A stretch of DNA of 38,642 bases from Pseudomonadota bacterium (GCA_023428245.1 JAEYYX010000047.1:1-38642), one strand, 5' to 3'; positions 1-7,508 are shown, counted from the first letter of the stretch. The notes: a model not told the origin generated them from the sequence alone. A program made the numbers and translations.

Positions 1-116
1 CGCCCTGAGCGATGAGCGCAGCGCGGAACTGACGATCTGGGAAGAGCCTGACACGCAGCGTGTCGGCCTCCGGAACTCGCCTCCCGCGAACGACAACGCT
101 GTCCTGGCGCTCGAAG

Positions 117-545
117 ATGCTCGCGAAGGCTCGCGTCTGGGCATTTTTTGTTTGCGCCCACAAATCGCTGCCTGCTTGCGAGCCCGCAAACGACGGAATT
201 GCGCCTGCGAAATCAGAAGCGCCACGCAGGAGCGCACCGGAACCTGGCTGCGAGCCCGAGAGCTGCGGCGAAGGCGAAGTCTGTACGAGGAACGGCTGCG
301 CGGTCGTCTGTGGCGATGAGACCTGCCAGGCGGGCGAGAGCTGTCTCGAAGGGCGCTGCGTCGACTGGAGAGATCCTTGTCAGATCGCGCCGGAGAGCTG
401 CGTCAGCTGTGAGAGCGACAAAGATTGCAGGGAGGGCTTCGAGTGCCGTGGCGAGGTTTGCGCGCCGCGAACCGTGCGCCCGCGAAACCGGACGCGACAT
501 GGCCTCTGCCGGAACCTGGCGCTCTCCCCGCCCACCCGAAACTGA
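117..545 (+). CDS. Possible cysteine-rich secreted protein, hypothetical
   Basis: About 142 residues if the ATG at 117 is used. I do not recognise a named family. From about residue 45 the protein is dense in cysteine, with short repeats such as CGDETCQAGESC and CVSCESDKDCREGFEC, the style of small Cys-rich modules common in myxobacterial surface proteins. The first 21 residues (MLAKAR, a short hydrophobic stretch, then SLPAC) loosely resemble a lipoprotein signal, but His and Lys break the hydrophobic core and Pro precedes Ala-Cys, so export is uncertain. The last 20 residues are Arg-rich and look less like real coding sequence. The 5' part overlaps another frame that is open from the left edge to 319, so the gene may be the damaged remainder of something larger. 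No ribosome-binding site is evident. Confidence 0.4.
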   Translation: MLAKARVWAFFVCAHKSLPACEPANDGIAPAKSEAPRRSAPEPGCEPESCGEGEVCTRNGCAVVCGDETCQAGESCLEGRCVDWRDPCQIAPESCVSCESDKDCREGFECRGEVCAPRTVRPRNRTRHGLCRNLALSPPTRN

Positions 546-644
546 GCCCACGGCATGGGCGGGCCCCTGGCTCTCCCACCCAGGCCTATTTGCCTCGCTC
601 CCCAGCGAATGAAAGCGACGAGAACCATGCTAAAGTCAAGCCCG

Positions 645-866
645 ATGACGAACTTCGACCGCATCCTTTCCGAGGCCAAGGAGCTACTCAGTGAAGCGGA
701 GCAACGCCGGCTTTCCTTTGCGCTCGTGCCAGATGAGGATGAAACGGATCCGAAGATCGACGAGGTGTGGCGAGCAGAGGTGCATCGCAGGCGGCTGCGA
801 AGAAAGAACGGTGAGACGCAAGCTCAGCCGTGGGAAGAAGTCGAAGCCGAACTGATGAACCTCTGA
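645..866 (+). CDS. Antitoxin of a type II toxin-antitoxin pair (addiction module component family)
   Basis: A 73-residue acidic/basic helical protein starting MTNFDRILSEAKELLSEAEQ. The layout matches the small 'putative addiction module component' family (TIGR02574-like). It has an N-terminal helix with conserved LSEAEQRRL, an Asp/Glu-rich middle, then DEVWRAEVHRRRL and a C-terminal segment (QPWEEVEAELM) that in the family wraps the toxin. The ATG at 645 is chosen because family members start right before this first helix; the frame is open further upstream but gives an unlikely Pro-rich leader. The stop lies one base before the GTG of the toxin gene, as expected for a co-translated pair. Members normally neutralise a RelE/ParE-fold partner and autorepress the operon. 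Since the toxin next door looks damaged, this may be an orphan antitoxin in practice. Confidence 0.75.
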   Translation: MTNFDRILSEAKELLSEAEQRRLSFALVPDEDETDPKIDEVWRAEVHRRRLRRKNGETQAQPWEEVEAELMNL

Positions 867-867
867 C

Positions 868-1140
868 GTGGACTGGCAACTCATCATTGAGCTGGATGGC
901 AAAAAGGACATCCGGGACGGCTTTTTCTATTACAAGGAACAGGCCGGAGTGGACATTGCTCTGCGCTTCCGTGAACGCGTCCGAGCAGGAATGCGTAAGG
1001 TGCTCGAAGCTCCGGAGCGCTGGCCGGCGAAGCCAACACTTGGACGGCGCCTTTCGGAGCGAAAGCGCTCGGGAAATCGCCTTCTCTCTTCTTGCCGCGA
1101 GAGCGCATCTCAGAAAATGAGGAGACCCGGGAGCGCCTGA
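868..1140 (+). pseudogene. RelE/ParE-family toxin, C-terminal part apparently frameshifted
   Basis: The GTG at 868 opens a 90-residue frame. Its first 53 residues fit a ParE/RelE toxin: a beta strand (QLIIELDGKKDI), the YY helix segment (FFYYKEQAGVDIALRFRERV), and the typical APERWP turn. Family members then continue with a hydrophobic strand, a Tyr/Arg core and a final AvaHxrRrPGyW segment. Here the same frame gives only Ser/Arg-rich sequence. The frame offset by one base, about 1050-1120, reads SLLAARAHLRK and stops at 1118-1120, which resembles the missing AvaH segment. I infer at least one indel near 1030-1050, possibly with loss of a few residues, so the product is probably inactive. The gene sits directly after its antitoxin, and its stop codon lies in the loop of a downstream hairpin. 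Confidence 0.6.
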
Positions 1141-1163
1141 CCTTTTTTGCTCCCGGATCTCCT
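1120..1163. terminator. Bidirectional hairpin between convergent toxin and hflX genes
   Basis: Two 15-base arms, 1120-1134 and 1149-1163, are inverted copies with one mismatch. The 14-base loop contains a run of six T. The hairpin lies between the converging toxin gene (ends 1140, inside the loop) and hflX (ends 1178), the usual place for a shared terminator. There is no long T tract after either arm, so intrinsic termination efficiency is uncertain. Confidence 0.6.
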
Positions 1164-1177
1164 GCGGGGGCGCGTGC

Positions 1178-2428
1178 TCAGAGGAAGAGACCGAAGAGAT
1201 CGGGCTCTCGCGCGATCCACCTCACCCTGTAGGCGAGGCTCGGGCGAGCGAACCCGACTGCGCGCTGACGGTCCGCCTCAGCAGGGCTCGTCTCGTCGGG
1301 GTTGAAGATGCCTCCTGTTCCGGAGCGAGGGGGACACACTTGATCGATGAGAGTGCGGATCTTTTCGATCAGGCGACGTCTGTCTTCCTCGGAGCGACTC
1401 GAGACGAGGAGCGCTTCGGGGTAACGCTCCGCGAGCTCCTGGGCCTCCGTGGGAGTGAGCTTGTCGACCTTGTTCAGGACGAGGAGCTCCGCGGCGGGAG
1501 GGCAGTCGACCCGTGTGAGAAGCTCACGGGTGACGGCGAGTTCACTTTCGAGTCTCGGATTCGAGGCGTCGGCGACATGGAGACGGAGGTCGGCGTCGAG
1601 AGCTTCGGCCAGAGTCGACCGGAAGGACTCGACGAGCGTATGGGGTAAGGCTTCAAGGAATCCCACCGTATCGGCGACCAAGATACGCCTTCCTGCGCCC
1701 CGGAGCGCGTGAACACTCGTTCCGAGGGTATGAAAGAGCTCATCTTTGATGCTGACGCTCTTCGCCGTGAGTTGCTCCATCCACGACGACTTGCCGACGT
1801 TCGTGTAGCCGAGCAGCGCGACGCGGGGCAGCTCCCGGCGACGCTGCATCCTTCGCTCTTGTTCGCGGCCAATGATCTCGATGCGGCGACCGAGCTCGGC
1901 GATGCGCCGAGCGGCGGCCTGTTTGGCGAGCTCGGTGTTCGTGTGGCCTTTCGCTGCGCGCCCCCCGCCACCCTCTTGCCTTCGAGAGGCGTCGAGATCG
2001 CGGATGCGGGGCAGGGAATGGACCAGCCGAGCGCGTTCGACCTCGAGTTTGGCGAGGGGGGTATGAGCGCGGGCCTCGAAGATGCGCAGGATGATCTCTG
2101 TCCGGTCAATGACGGGTTCATCCAGGGCTTTTTCGAGGTTCCGCTGCTGGCCGCTCGGCAGGTCGAGGGCGCAGGCGATGGTGATCTGGGCGTGTCCTGA
2201 TTCCTTTGCGCTTCGAATCAGCTCGCGGAGCTCTTCGAGCTTACCGGGGCCAATCGGGAGCGCCGAAGCCGTCTCGGGGCGCCGCTGACGGACCTCGCCG
2301 ATGACCTGGTAGCCGAGCCCTTGAACGAGCGACCTGAGCTCGGTCGTGAGGTGGCTATCGGGCACGGCGGAGCGTCCGATCGAGAGCAAAATGGCAGCGC
2401 GGGGAGAAACTGTGGGATGTGCAGGCAT
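1178..2428 (-). CDS. hflX: HflX-type GTPase, divergent
   Basis: A 416-residue protein in the HflX family, ribosome-associated GTPases that split stalled or stress-inactivated 70S ribosomes. The N-terminal HflX domain (about 1-190) precedes a G domain with G1 GYTNVGKS (207-214), G3 DTVGF (253-257) followed by the HflX-typical LPHTLVESFRSTL, and G4 NKVD (about 318). Two signatures differ from the usual form. The glycine-rich linker normally reading GGxGxRGPGETxLExDRR is here RQEGGGGRAAKGHTNTELAK, and the G2 segment TLDPTxR is TLGTSVHAL. It may therefore be a specialised paralogue, not the canonical enzyme. The ATG at 2428 has AAGGA about nine bases upstream. It appears to be a single-gene unit, convergent with the toxin-antitoxin pair. 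Confidence 0.88.
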   Translation of the reverse strand: MPAHPTVSPRAAILLSIGRSAVPDSHLTTELRSLVQGLGYQVIGEVRQRRPETASALPIGPGKLEELRELIRSAKESGHAQITIACALDLPSGQQRNLEKALDEPVIDRTEIILRIFEARAHTPLAKLEVERARLVHSLPRIRDLDASRRQEGGGGRAAKGHTNTELAKQAAARRIAELGRRIEIIGREQERRMQRRRELPRVALLGYTNVGKSSWMEQLTAKSVSIKDELFHTLGTSVHALRGAGRRILVADTVGFLEALPHTLVESFRSTLAEALDADLRLHVADASNPRLESELAVTRELLTRVDCPPAAELLVLNKVDKLTPTEAQELAERYPEALLVSSRSEEDRRRLIEKIRTLIDQVCPPRSGTGGIFNPDETSPAEADRQRAVGFARPSLAYRVRWIAREPDLFGLFL

Positions 2429-2803
2429 AGAGATATCCTTTCGGCGCAGCAGAGCTGTCCGTGAGTGGGCCGTGACTGAGAACTCCGCGAGCGTTTGGCT
2501 CTCACGGATGCCTCAGCGTTTCGCGTCATGAGGGGGACACGCGTCACCCGGGAGACAGGGCTCAAAGGTGAGACCGGCTCAACGGGGCGCGCGGACGCGG
2601 GAGCGAGAAAGGAAGGGCGGGTTCCCGAAGGGGAACGCGACTCTTGATGAAGTCTGATCCAGAAACGGCCCCGGCTACGTGCCGAGGGGGGAGCCCGCGC
2701 TCGCCGCCTTTTCTAGGAAATGCTGAGAATCCTAAGAAAAAACGGTGAATGGGTCGCTGCCAACTCAAGAGTCAACGCGAAAGCTCTCGCGAAAAAGCGA
2801 GGC
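2429..2803. other. Intergenic stretch upstream of hflX
   Basis: I see no convincing gene here. The part next to 2428 holds the hflX ribosome-binding site and presumably its promoter. Short frames on both strands are Arg/Ser/Pro-rich and look spurious. The one structured element is the inverted repeat at 2709-2740. Confidence 0.5.
2709..2740. repeat. Imperfect A/T-rich inverted repeat
   Basis: TTTTCTAGGA (2709-2718) is matched by TCCTAAGAAAA (2730-2740) with one bulged base and an 11-base spacer. On either strand the arms are T-rich first and A-rich last, the wrong polarity for an intrinsic terminator, so an operator or other protein-binding site fits better. It stands out because the surrounding DNA is much richer in GC. 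Confidence 0.4.
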
Positions 2804-3184
2804 TCAGGAGCTCTTCACCGAGTCACTCTCGTCCGTTCGGACGGGGCAGCGGGCGCTGTTCAGCGCATGCGAGCGAAAATGATCATGACAGAGCAGAAGA
2901 TGAACCTTCTCCTTTTTGATTGCAAGAACAATCTTGTCTTTTTTTGACTTGTCCTTTTTGACGAGGGGAGCACGCCTCGAGTCTTTCCCGAAAGAGTTCG
3001 CGGAGTTCTCGGTGAGCGCGCTCGTCTTCGCGAAAGGTCGCTGCGATGTGTCAGCGGTGCCGGTTTCGCCGTGAGCGAGCTTCTGTGGAGGAGCATTGCG
3101 AGGTGCGACGGGCGTCGCCGTGAGCGCTTGAGGAGGAGAGGTGCTCCTTGCTTTTCGAAGGGTGCCCCTCGTTCGTCTGAGCAT
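2804..3184 (-). CDS. Possible small basic protein, hypothetical
   Basis: A 126-residue frame that I do not recognise. Codon third positions in the central part are mostly G or C, as in the neighbouring genes. The lysine-rich segment (KKDKSKKDKIVLAIKKEK) is unlike the Arg/Ser-rich translations typical of shadow frames in GC-rich DNA. There is no signal peptide, membrane segment or recognisable motif, and no clear ribosome-binding site. It lies in the 0.8-kb gap between the VOC gene and hflX. A plus-strand T-run after a weak stem at about 2922-2946 falls inside it. It could equally be non-coding; treat it as a candidate only. Confidence 0.25.
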   Translation of the reverse strand: MLRRTRGTLRKARSTSPPQALTATPVAPRNAPPQKLAHGETGTADTSQRPFAKTSALTENSANSFGKDSRRAPLVKKDKSKKDKIVLAIKKEKVHLLLCHDHFRSHALNSARCPVRTDESDSVKSS

Positions 3185-3251
3185 CGACGGGCCAAACGCG
3201 GCGAGGGTGCGCGGCGAGGGGCGTTGTTCCCCGCGCGTTCTCTCGGAGCGC

Positions 3252-3557
3252 TCAGCCTTTCGGCGGCCAGATGGCGTCGATCTCGCGCTTCTGGAGCTCG
3301 GCGCTGAATCGCTCCCAGACGATGCCGTTCGTGTCCGGCTCGGCGCTGAAGCTCTCGGCGGAGGGGTCTTCCCAGCCGAGATGCCTAAGGCCCGGGGGGT
3401 CGTCCGTGCGCCGGATCGAGACGTTCAGCGTGTCCGTGCGCCAGAGGGCGTATTCGCCCTCGATGACCGCACAAGGCTCACGCCCGAGGCGCCGCGAGTA
3501 GTCCTCGATCGACGCCTGGATGTCTTTGACGCTGAGCGCGAGATGAAACCTTTTCAT
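3252..3557 (-). CDS. Small VOC (glyoxalase/bleomycin-resistance fold) protein
   Basis: A 101-residue cytoplasmic protein with the pattern of one vicinal-oxygen-chelate module. It has an N-terminal FHLALSVKDIQASIEDYSRRLG (strand then helix, with the ligand-position His), the strand region AVIEGEYALWRTDTLNVSIRR, and GLRHLGWED with a second His. VOC proteins are metal-dependent lyases, isomerases, dioxygenases or binding proteins; no substrate can be named. The ATG at 3557 is chosen because the fold begins there and because it forms an ATGA overlap with the stop of the upstream lipoprotein gene. Translation is therefore probably coupled to that gene. Longer frames reaching 3674 run only through the lipoprotein's coding region. 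The protein is at the short end of the family and would need to dimerise to form a usual site. Confidence 0.7.
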   Translation of the reverse strand: MKRFHLALSVKDIQASIEDYSRRLGREPCAVIEGEYALWRTDTLNVSIRRTDDPPGLRHLGWEDPSAESFSAEPDTNGIVWERFSAELQKREIDAIWPPKG

Positions 3558-4603
3558 TTGCAGCCCACGCGGCTCGTCGAAACAACGACGTCGTCGTACC
3601 AGATCTTGCCGAAGTTCCCGTTGGCTCCGCCGCCGATCTTGATATGCGTATAAGTCGGCGACCAGTTCGGACACATTTTGTCGGCGGTGACGTGGAAGCC
3701 TTCGTGTTCGACGTCGTCGACCCAGAGCCGGAACTCATGCTGATCACCGTTGAAGAAGGCTTCGACGCAGTACCACTGGTTCGCGCCGAGATTCATGATC
3801 TCGTCGGTGGTGTTCTGCCAGCCCTGAGCCGCGTCGTTCGCACCGTCGGAGAAGTGGGTTTTTTCGCCGCTACAGGACGGCGAGCCGTAGACGTTGAAGT
3901 CAGTTTCTGCGTGGCCGTGGTTCGTGCTCGCCCCGAAGCGCATTTGAGCGCCGGAGCCTTGGCTCAGGCTGTCGGCGCCGACGATGAACCAGGCGTGGCC
4001 GCTCGCCATCGTCGTGCTCTGCTCGAGCATCATATAAGTCCGGACGTAGAAGGATTGAGCCGGGACCGCCGCGGCGATGAAGGATTGCTGCGACGTGACT
4101 TCGACGACGACGGACGAAGAGGAGCCGTTCGCTCCCTTACTCGAGTCGATCATCGGGACCGGGGTCGAGTCTGGCTGGATCTGCCAAGCCGCGTCTATTC
4201 CCCCCTCAAAGTCATCACAGAGGCTCGCCGTGGCACAGGGATCGCCCCCTACGCTGCCGCCCGCACTGGGCCCGCCTCCGCTCTCCGTAGCGCCGCCGCC
4301 AGTCCCGGGGGCGCCTCCCGAGACGCCAGCCCCTCCCGTGCTCATGCTCGCGCCCGCGCCACTGGCACTGGACCCGTCTCCGCCGCTGCCCTCGAGGCCA
4401 GCTCCTCCGCTCGCGAGCGGGCCGCCACCGCTGCCGAGCCCTCCAGTCGCGTTTGGGCTGCCCCCTGAGTCCGAGGATGTGCCGCCGGTCGTGGCGCTGC
4501 CTCCCGTGCCTGCGTCAGGCGCTTCGGAGGAACAGGCGACGGGCGCGAGGAGCAGGAGGGCAAAGGGGAGGGAAGAACGGGAAAAAGGAAGCGAGAAAGG
4601 CAT
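3554..4603 (-). CDS. Surface lipoprotein with Gly/Ser-rich linker and concanavalin-like C-terminal domain
   Basis: A 349-residue predicted lipoprotein. Residues 1-24 form a signal peptide ending in a lipobox-like APVAC, with Cys24 the lipidation site. Residues about 30-120 are a low-complexity Gly/Ser/Thr/Ala linker, common in myxobacterial surface proteins. The rest, from DPCATASLCDDFEGG, is a globular domain. It has FYVRTYMML, HAWFIVGAD, QWYCVEAFF, EFRLWVDD and a final IWYDDVVVS, the pattern of concanavalin A-like sandwich domains seen in polysaccharide lyases and carbohydrate-binding proteins. The motif set is not enough to say whether it is an enzyme. Conserved-looking Cys pairs in the domain suggest disulphides. 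The stop overlaps the start of the VOC gene by four bases, and a 193-base gap separates it from the divergent permease gene. Confidence 0.75.
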   Translation of the reverse strand: MPFSLPFSRSSLPFALLLLAPVACSSEAPDAGTGGSATTGGTSSDSGGSPNATGGLGSGGGPLASGGAGLEGSGGDGSSASGAGASMSTGGAGVSGGAPGTGGGATESGGGPSAGGSVGGDPCATASLCDDFEGGIDAAWQIQPDSTPVPMIDSSKGANGSSSSVVVEVTSQQSFIAAAVPAQSFYVRTYMMLEQSTTMASGHAWFIVGADSLSQGSGAQMRFGASTNHGHAETDFNVYGSPSCSGEKTHFSDGANDAAQGWQNTTDEIMNLGANQWYCVEAFFNGDQHEFRLWVDDVEHEGFHVTADKMCPNWSPTYTHIKIGGGANGNFGKIWYDDVVVSTSRVGCK

Positions 4604-4796
4604 GGTGAAGTGATGGAAAGCAGGGAAGACCTAGGAGTCTTGCGCTCATTTTAGGGCGCGCCTTGGAAATGGCGAGCCTTCTCGTCCCGGCGGCGGGAGG
4701 CTTTCCGTGCGCAGGCGAACTTTCGTCTAACGGCGCCCGTGAGGGGCGCCGCGAGTGTTTACTCCAGTGGGTTGCTCGCGTATTTGACGCGGCACC

Positions 4797-6158
4797 GTGA
4801 GCAGCACCACAAGTTCGAGTCCAACGCCCAAGAAGAATCCCGCCTTGTGGGTTCCTTCGTCCTACCTCGCGGAAGGGATTCCATTCGCGATGGTGATCTG
4901 GGTCGCGGGCACGATGTTCAAAGACCTCGGGCACTCGGACAGCGAGATCACCGTATACACCGCGAGCATCGGGACCATGTGGTCCTTGAAGCCGTTCTAC
5001 GCGGGCTTCCTCGACATGTTCCGGACCAAGAAGTTCTGGGTTCTTTCAATGGAGTTCGTGATGGCGGCGGTGCTCCTGCTCTGGGGCGCGGCTCTCGCGT
5101 TGCCGAACTACTTCATGGTGATCATCTTGCTCTTGTGGCTCTTGGCTTTCGCCTCCGCCACGCAGGATATCTGTATCGACGGCGTGTACATCACGTCCCT
5201 CGACGATCTGGAACAAGGAAAATACATCGGTCTGCAGGGCGCGTTCTGGAATGGCGGGCGCATCTTCGGCACAGCCGTTGTCGTAGGTATCGCGAGCTCC
5301 TTGCAGCACGGTGGCATGGGCGCAAAGTCCGCATGGACCACGGCTATTGGGGCGAGCGCCGCGGTGATGGCGCTCATTGGCCTCTACCATTGGAGGATGC
5401 TCCCTGTCGGCTCGATCCCGGAAAGGCCCGAGAGCGCGAACGCCGTGTTCCGAACCTTCGGCGACCAGCTCATGGACTTCCTGAAGAAGAAGCACCTCGT
5501 AGGTATGTTGCTCTTCGTGTTCCTGTTCCGGCTCGGCGAAGGTTTCCTCCTCGTCGAAGCGCCCCTTTTCATGCAAGGCAAGACGACCGACGGCGGCCTC
5601 GGCATGTGCGCGACGGACGCTGTCTCGCTCGCTTGTCCTCACATGCTCGAGTCGAAGGCGTGGATCGACGGCGTCATCAGCACCGTCGTCAGCATTGGCT
5701 TCGGCATGCTCGGCGGGGCTTTCGCCGGGAAATATGGGCTGAACCGGAAGACGCTGGTGTTCATGGCGCTCTGCCTGAACATCCCGCACATCACATTCAT
5801 GATCCTGAGCCAGATCGTGAGCCCGGAGAACCCCGTCTCGCTTCCGGTCATCGCGACCCTCGTCAGCATCGAGAAGGCCGGTTACAGCTTCGGCTTCGTG
5901 GCGAATATGCTCTACATGATGCAGCAGATTTCGCCCGGAAAATACCACATGACGCACTACGCGTTCTGTACGTCGATCATGAACCTCGTGCTCATCCCGA
6001 CGCAGATGGCGAGCGGTCCGATGGCGGACGCCATGGGCTTCAAGGCCTTCTTCATCGTGGTCATCGTCGCCTCGATCCCCTCGGTCATCGCGGCCTACTT
6101 CGCGCCCTTCCCGCACAAACACGCAGGCGGCAAGGTAGCCGGCCTCGCCAAACACTGA
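4797..6158 (+). CDS. AmpG-like MFS permease (muropeptide/PAT family transporter)
   Basis: A 453-residue polytopic inner-membrane protein with about 12 hydrophobic segments. The opening PSSYLAEGIPFAMVIWVAG, the KPFYAGFLD loop, the segment ASATQDICIDGVYITSL and LQGAFWNGGRIFG match the AmpG/PAT branch of the major facilitator superfamily. Its known members import anhydromuropeptides for wall recycling, or acetyl-CoA. Muropeptide uptake is the better guess here because wall-related genes lie nearby, but the substrate is inferred. The GTG at 4797 is used: no ATG lies before the first transmembrane segment. A 193-base divergent region to the lipoprotein gene probably holds promoters for both. A good intrinsic terminator follows at 6211-6252. 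The longer frame starting at 4739 on the same strand is a shadow. Confidence 0.85.
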   Translation: MSSTTSSSPTPKKNPALWVPSSYLAEGIPFAMVIWVAGTMFKDLGHSDSEITVYTASIGTMWSLKPFYAGFLDMFRTKKFWVLSMEFVMAAVLLLWGAALALPNYFMVIILLLWLLAFASATQDICIDGVYITSLDDLEQGKYIGLQGAFWNGGRIFGTAVVVGIASSLQHGGMGAKSAWTTAIGASAAVMALIGLYHWRMLPVGSIPERPESANAVFRTFGDQLMDFLKKKHLVGMLLFVFLFRLGEGFLLVEAPLFMQGKTTDGGLGMCATDAVSLACPHMLESKAWIDGVISTVVSIGFGMLGGAFAGKYGLNRKTLVFMALCLNIPHITFMILSQIVSPENPVSLPVIATLVSIEKAGYSFGFVANMLYMMQQISPGKYHMTHYAFCTSIMNLVLIPTQMASGPMADAMGFKAFFIVVIVASIPSVIAAYFAPFPHKHAGGKVAGLAKH

Positions 6159-6210
6159 CGCGACAAGCTGCTCGGCCCCGCGCAACACTGGGGCGCAGGA
6201 ATGAGAGGAA

Positions 6211-6252
6211 CCCGAAGGAGAGCGCTCAGCTCCCTTTCGGGTTTTCGCTTTT
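6211..6252 (+). terminator. Intrinsic terminator after the AmpG-like gene
   Basis: CCCGAAGGAG (6211-6220) pairs with CTCCCTTTCGGG (6230-6241), with a two-base bulge and a nine-base loop. The stem is followed directly by TTTTCGCTTTT. It sits 53 bases after the permease stop codon, in the right orientation. Confidence 0.75.
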
Positions 6253-6448
6253 GTGGGGTAGGGGTGAGCCCACGCCAGGAAGAATTCGAGTGAGCCGGAC
6301 TGCGCGCGGCGCTCAACGCCTCGTGATGCCGCTCTGAACGCTGCGAGCGAAGCCCAACTCAGGATCTACGGACGAAACACCGCCGAAGTTCCCTGGATGC
6401 CCTCCCAGGGTGGCCCTCCAGGCCCATCAATTGCTAGAATGTTCCGTT

Positions 6449-6928
6449 ATGCACATTCTCGTCGGAACCGATGGATCGCCGGCCGCCATTGCGGCCGCTA
6501 CGCGCGCCCTCCAGCTCTTCCCCTCCGCGCGGGAGGTAACGCTCCTCTGCGCCGTCGAAGACCCGCCTGAGGCCATCCAGGGGCTCGAGTCGGGTTTCGC
6601 GGGCGGGATCGCTTCGGCCGAAGTGGTCCAAGCCGGCTTCGATCGGGCTCAGGAAGACGCCCGGGTCGCTCTCGAAGCAACGACAGCTGCGCTCAAGAGC
6701 GTCGCTCAGGGATCTATCATCCGCGAGCGAGCCGAGATCGGCGATCCTGGCTCGCTTCTGTGCTCCGTCGGGGCTGAGCTGGGCGTCGACGCGATCGTCG
6801 TGGGGTCCCGGGGGCTCGGAGCTTTCAAACGAGTCCTCTTGGGCTCTGTGAGCTCCTACGTGGTCCACCACGCCGCGCGCCCGGTGCTCGTCATTCCGGG
6901 GGACGCTGACGCGACTGTGGACCACTGA
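6449..6928 (+). CDS. Universal stress protein (UspA family), ATP-binding type
   Basis: A 159-residue cytoplasmic protein covering one complete Usp domain. It begins MHILVGTDGS with the conserved Asp8 at the end of the first strand. Near the end it carries the ATP-binding signature G-2x-G-9x-G-S (Gly119, Gly122, Gly132, Ser133) followed by SSYVVHHAARPVLVIP. Proteins with this motif bind ATP and help cells survive starvation or oxidative stress; direct targets are often unknown. The ATG at 6449 is chosen because it directly precedes the first strand; the frame opens 13 codons earlier without a better start. It is monocistronic, after a terminator and facing a convergent lipoprotein gene 56 bases away. 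Confidence 0.9.
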   Translation: MHILVGTDGSPAAIAAATRALQLFPSAREVTLLCAVEDPPEAIQGLESGFAGGIASAEVVQAGFDRAQEDARVALEATTAALKSVAQGSIIRERAEIGDPGSLLCSVGAELGVDAIVVGSRGLGAFKRVLLGSVSSYVVHHAARPVLVIPGDADATVDH

Positions 6929-6984
6929 GCGCCCGCGACAGGCCTCGGCGGTGCGCGAGCCCCGTGCCGGGCGTCGGATGGGGG

Positions 6985-7395
6985 CTAGCCGGCGCAGTGG
7001 TAACTCGAGTCTGCCTGGCAAACGTCGTCCGCAAAGATGGCGCGGCAGGAGTTCTCGACAAAGCAGTCCCACTTCGGCGCGATCTTCTCTCGGATGAGCT
7101 CTTCGGTGCAGGATGTCGAACACGAAGTGTCGAGGACCTTCACGAGTTCGTCCGGGAACGACCGTCCGAGGTCTTCCTCGCAGAGGGACGCAACGCAACC
7201 GACGAGCAGAGCGCAAAAATCCTCACAGTTCGCGGTCGGGGGCGCTACTGTGTTGCCTGAGCCACCGTTCGACGAGGCGCCGATGCCCGCGCCACCGCTC
7301 CCGTTCGTTCCGTCATCGTCGGCCGACCCACCGCAGCCGGTGAGAGCCAAGGAAAATAAGACCCCGAGGGTCAAGAGCGCAAAACCGCTCATCAT
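6985..7395 (-). CDS. Small cysteine-rich lipoprotein, hypothetical
   Basis: A 136-residue predicted lipoprotein. Residues 1-21 are a clear signal peptide with lipobox LALTGC (Cys21). A short Gly/Ser/Asn-rich spacer follows (about 22-55), then a compact domain with nine cysteines beginning ANCEDFCALLVGCVASLCEE and ending near the C-terminus. The cysteine spacing suggests a disulphide-stabilised helical domain. Small Cys-rich lipoproteins of this style recur in myxobacteria, but I cannot name a function. The start is well supported by GGAGGAAAG about six bases before the ATG at 7395; a second ATG follows directly. The gene stands alone, upstream of nothing obvious and convergent with the universal stress protein gene. 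Confidence 0.8.
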   Translation of the reverse strand: MMSGFALLTLGVLFSLALTGCGGSADDDGTNGSGGAGIGASSNGGSGNTVAPPTANCEDFCALLVGCVASLCEEDLGRSFPDELVKVLDTSCSTSCTEELIREKIAPKWDCFVENSCRAIFADDVCQADSSYHCAG

Positions 7396-7508
7396 TGATT
7401 GCTTTCCTCCTCCGAACCTCTTGGTTCAGGAGCGAAGCTACACGATGCGCGCGCGAAATCTACCGAGGCATCTCGGGATCTGTGTCAAAATACCTTGAGG
7501 TGGCTCCG

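Noticed and set aside
2..319. Plus-strand frame open from the left edge (begins ALSDERSAELTIWEEPD)
   Set aside because: The first 50 residues look faintly gene-like, perhaps the tail of a gene cut by the window, but the rest turns Arg-rich and overlaps the cysteine-rich frame. No family match can be claimed.
1120..1134. RRPG at the end of the toxin frame, resembling the RRPGYW ending of ParE proteins
   Set aside because: These codons lie in one arm of the downstream hairpin and the segment before them is not toxin-like, so the match is probably chance.
4800..4830. GTTCGAGTCC, resembling a tRNA T-loop
   Set aside because: The flanking bases do not form the T-arm stem and the sequence lies in the start of the permease gene.
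5046..6188. 380-residue minus-strand frame opposite the permease
   Set aside because: Composition is typical of an antisense frame in GC-rich DNA (Arg, Asp, His-rich) with no recognisable motif.
4739..6337. 532-residue plus-strand frame
   Set aside because: It is a shadow of the AmpG-like permease: Arg/His-rich, without membrane segments, while the other frame has clear family motifs.
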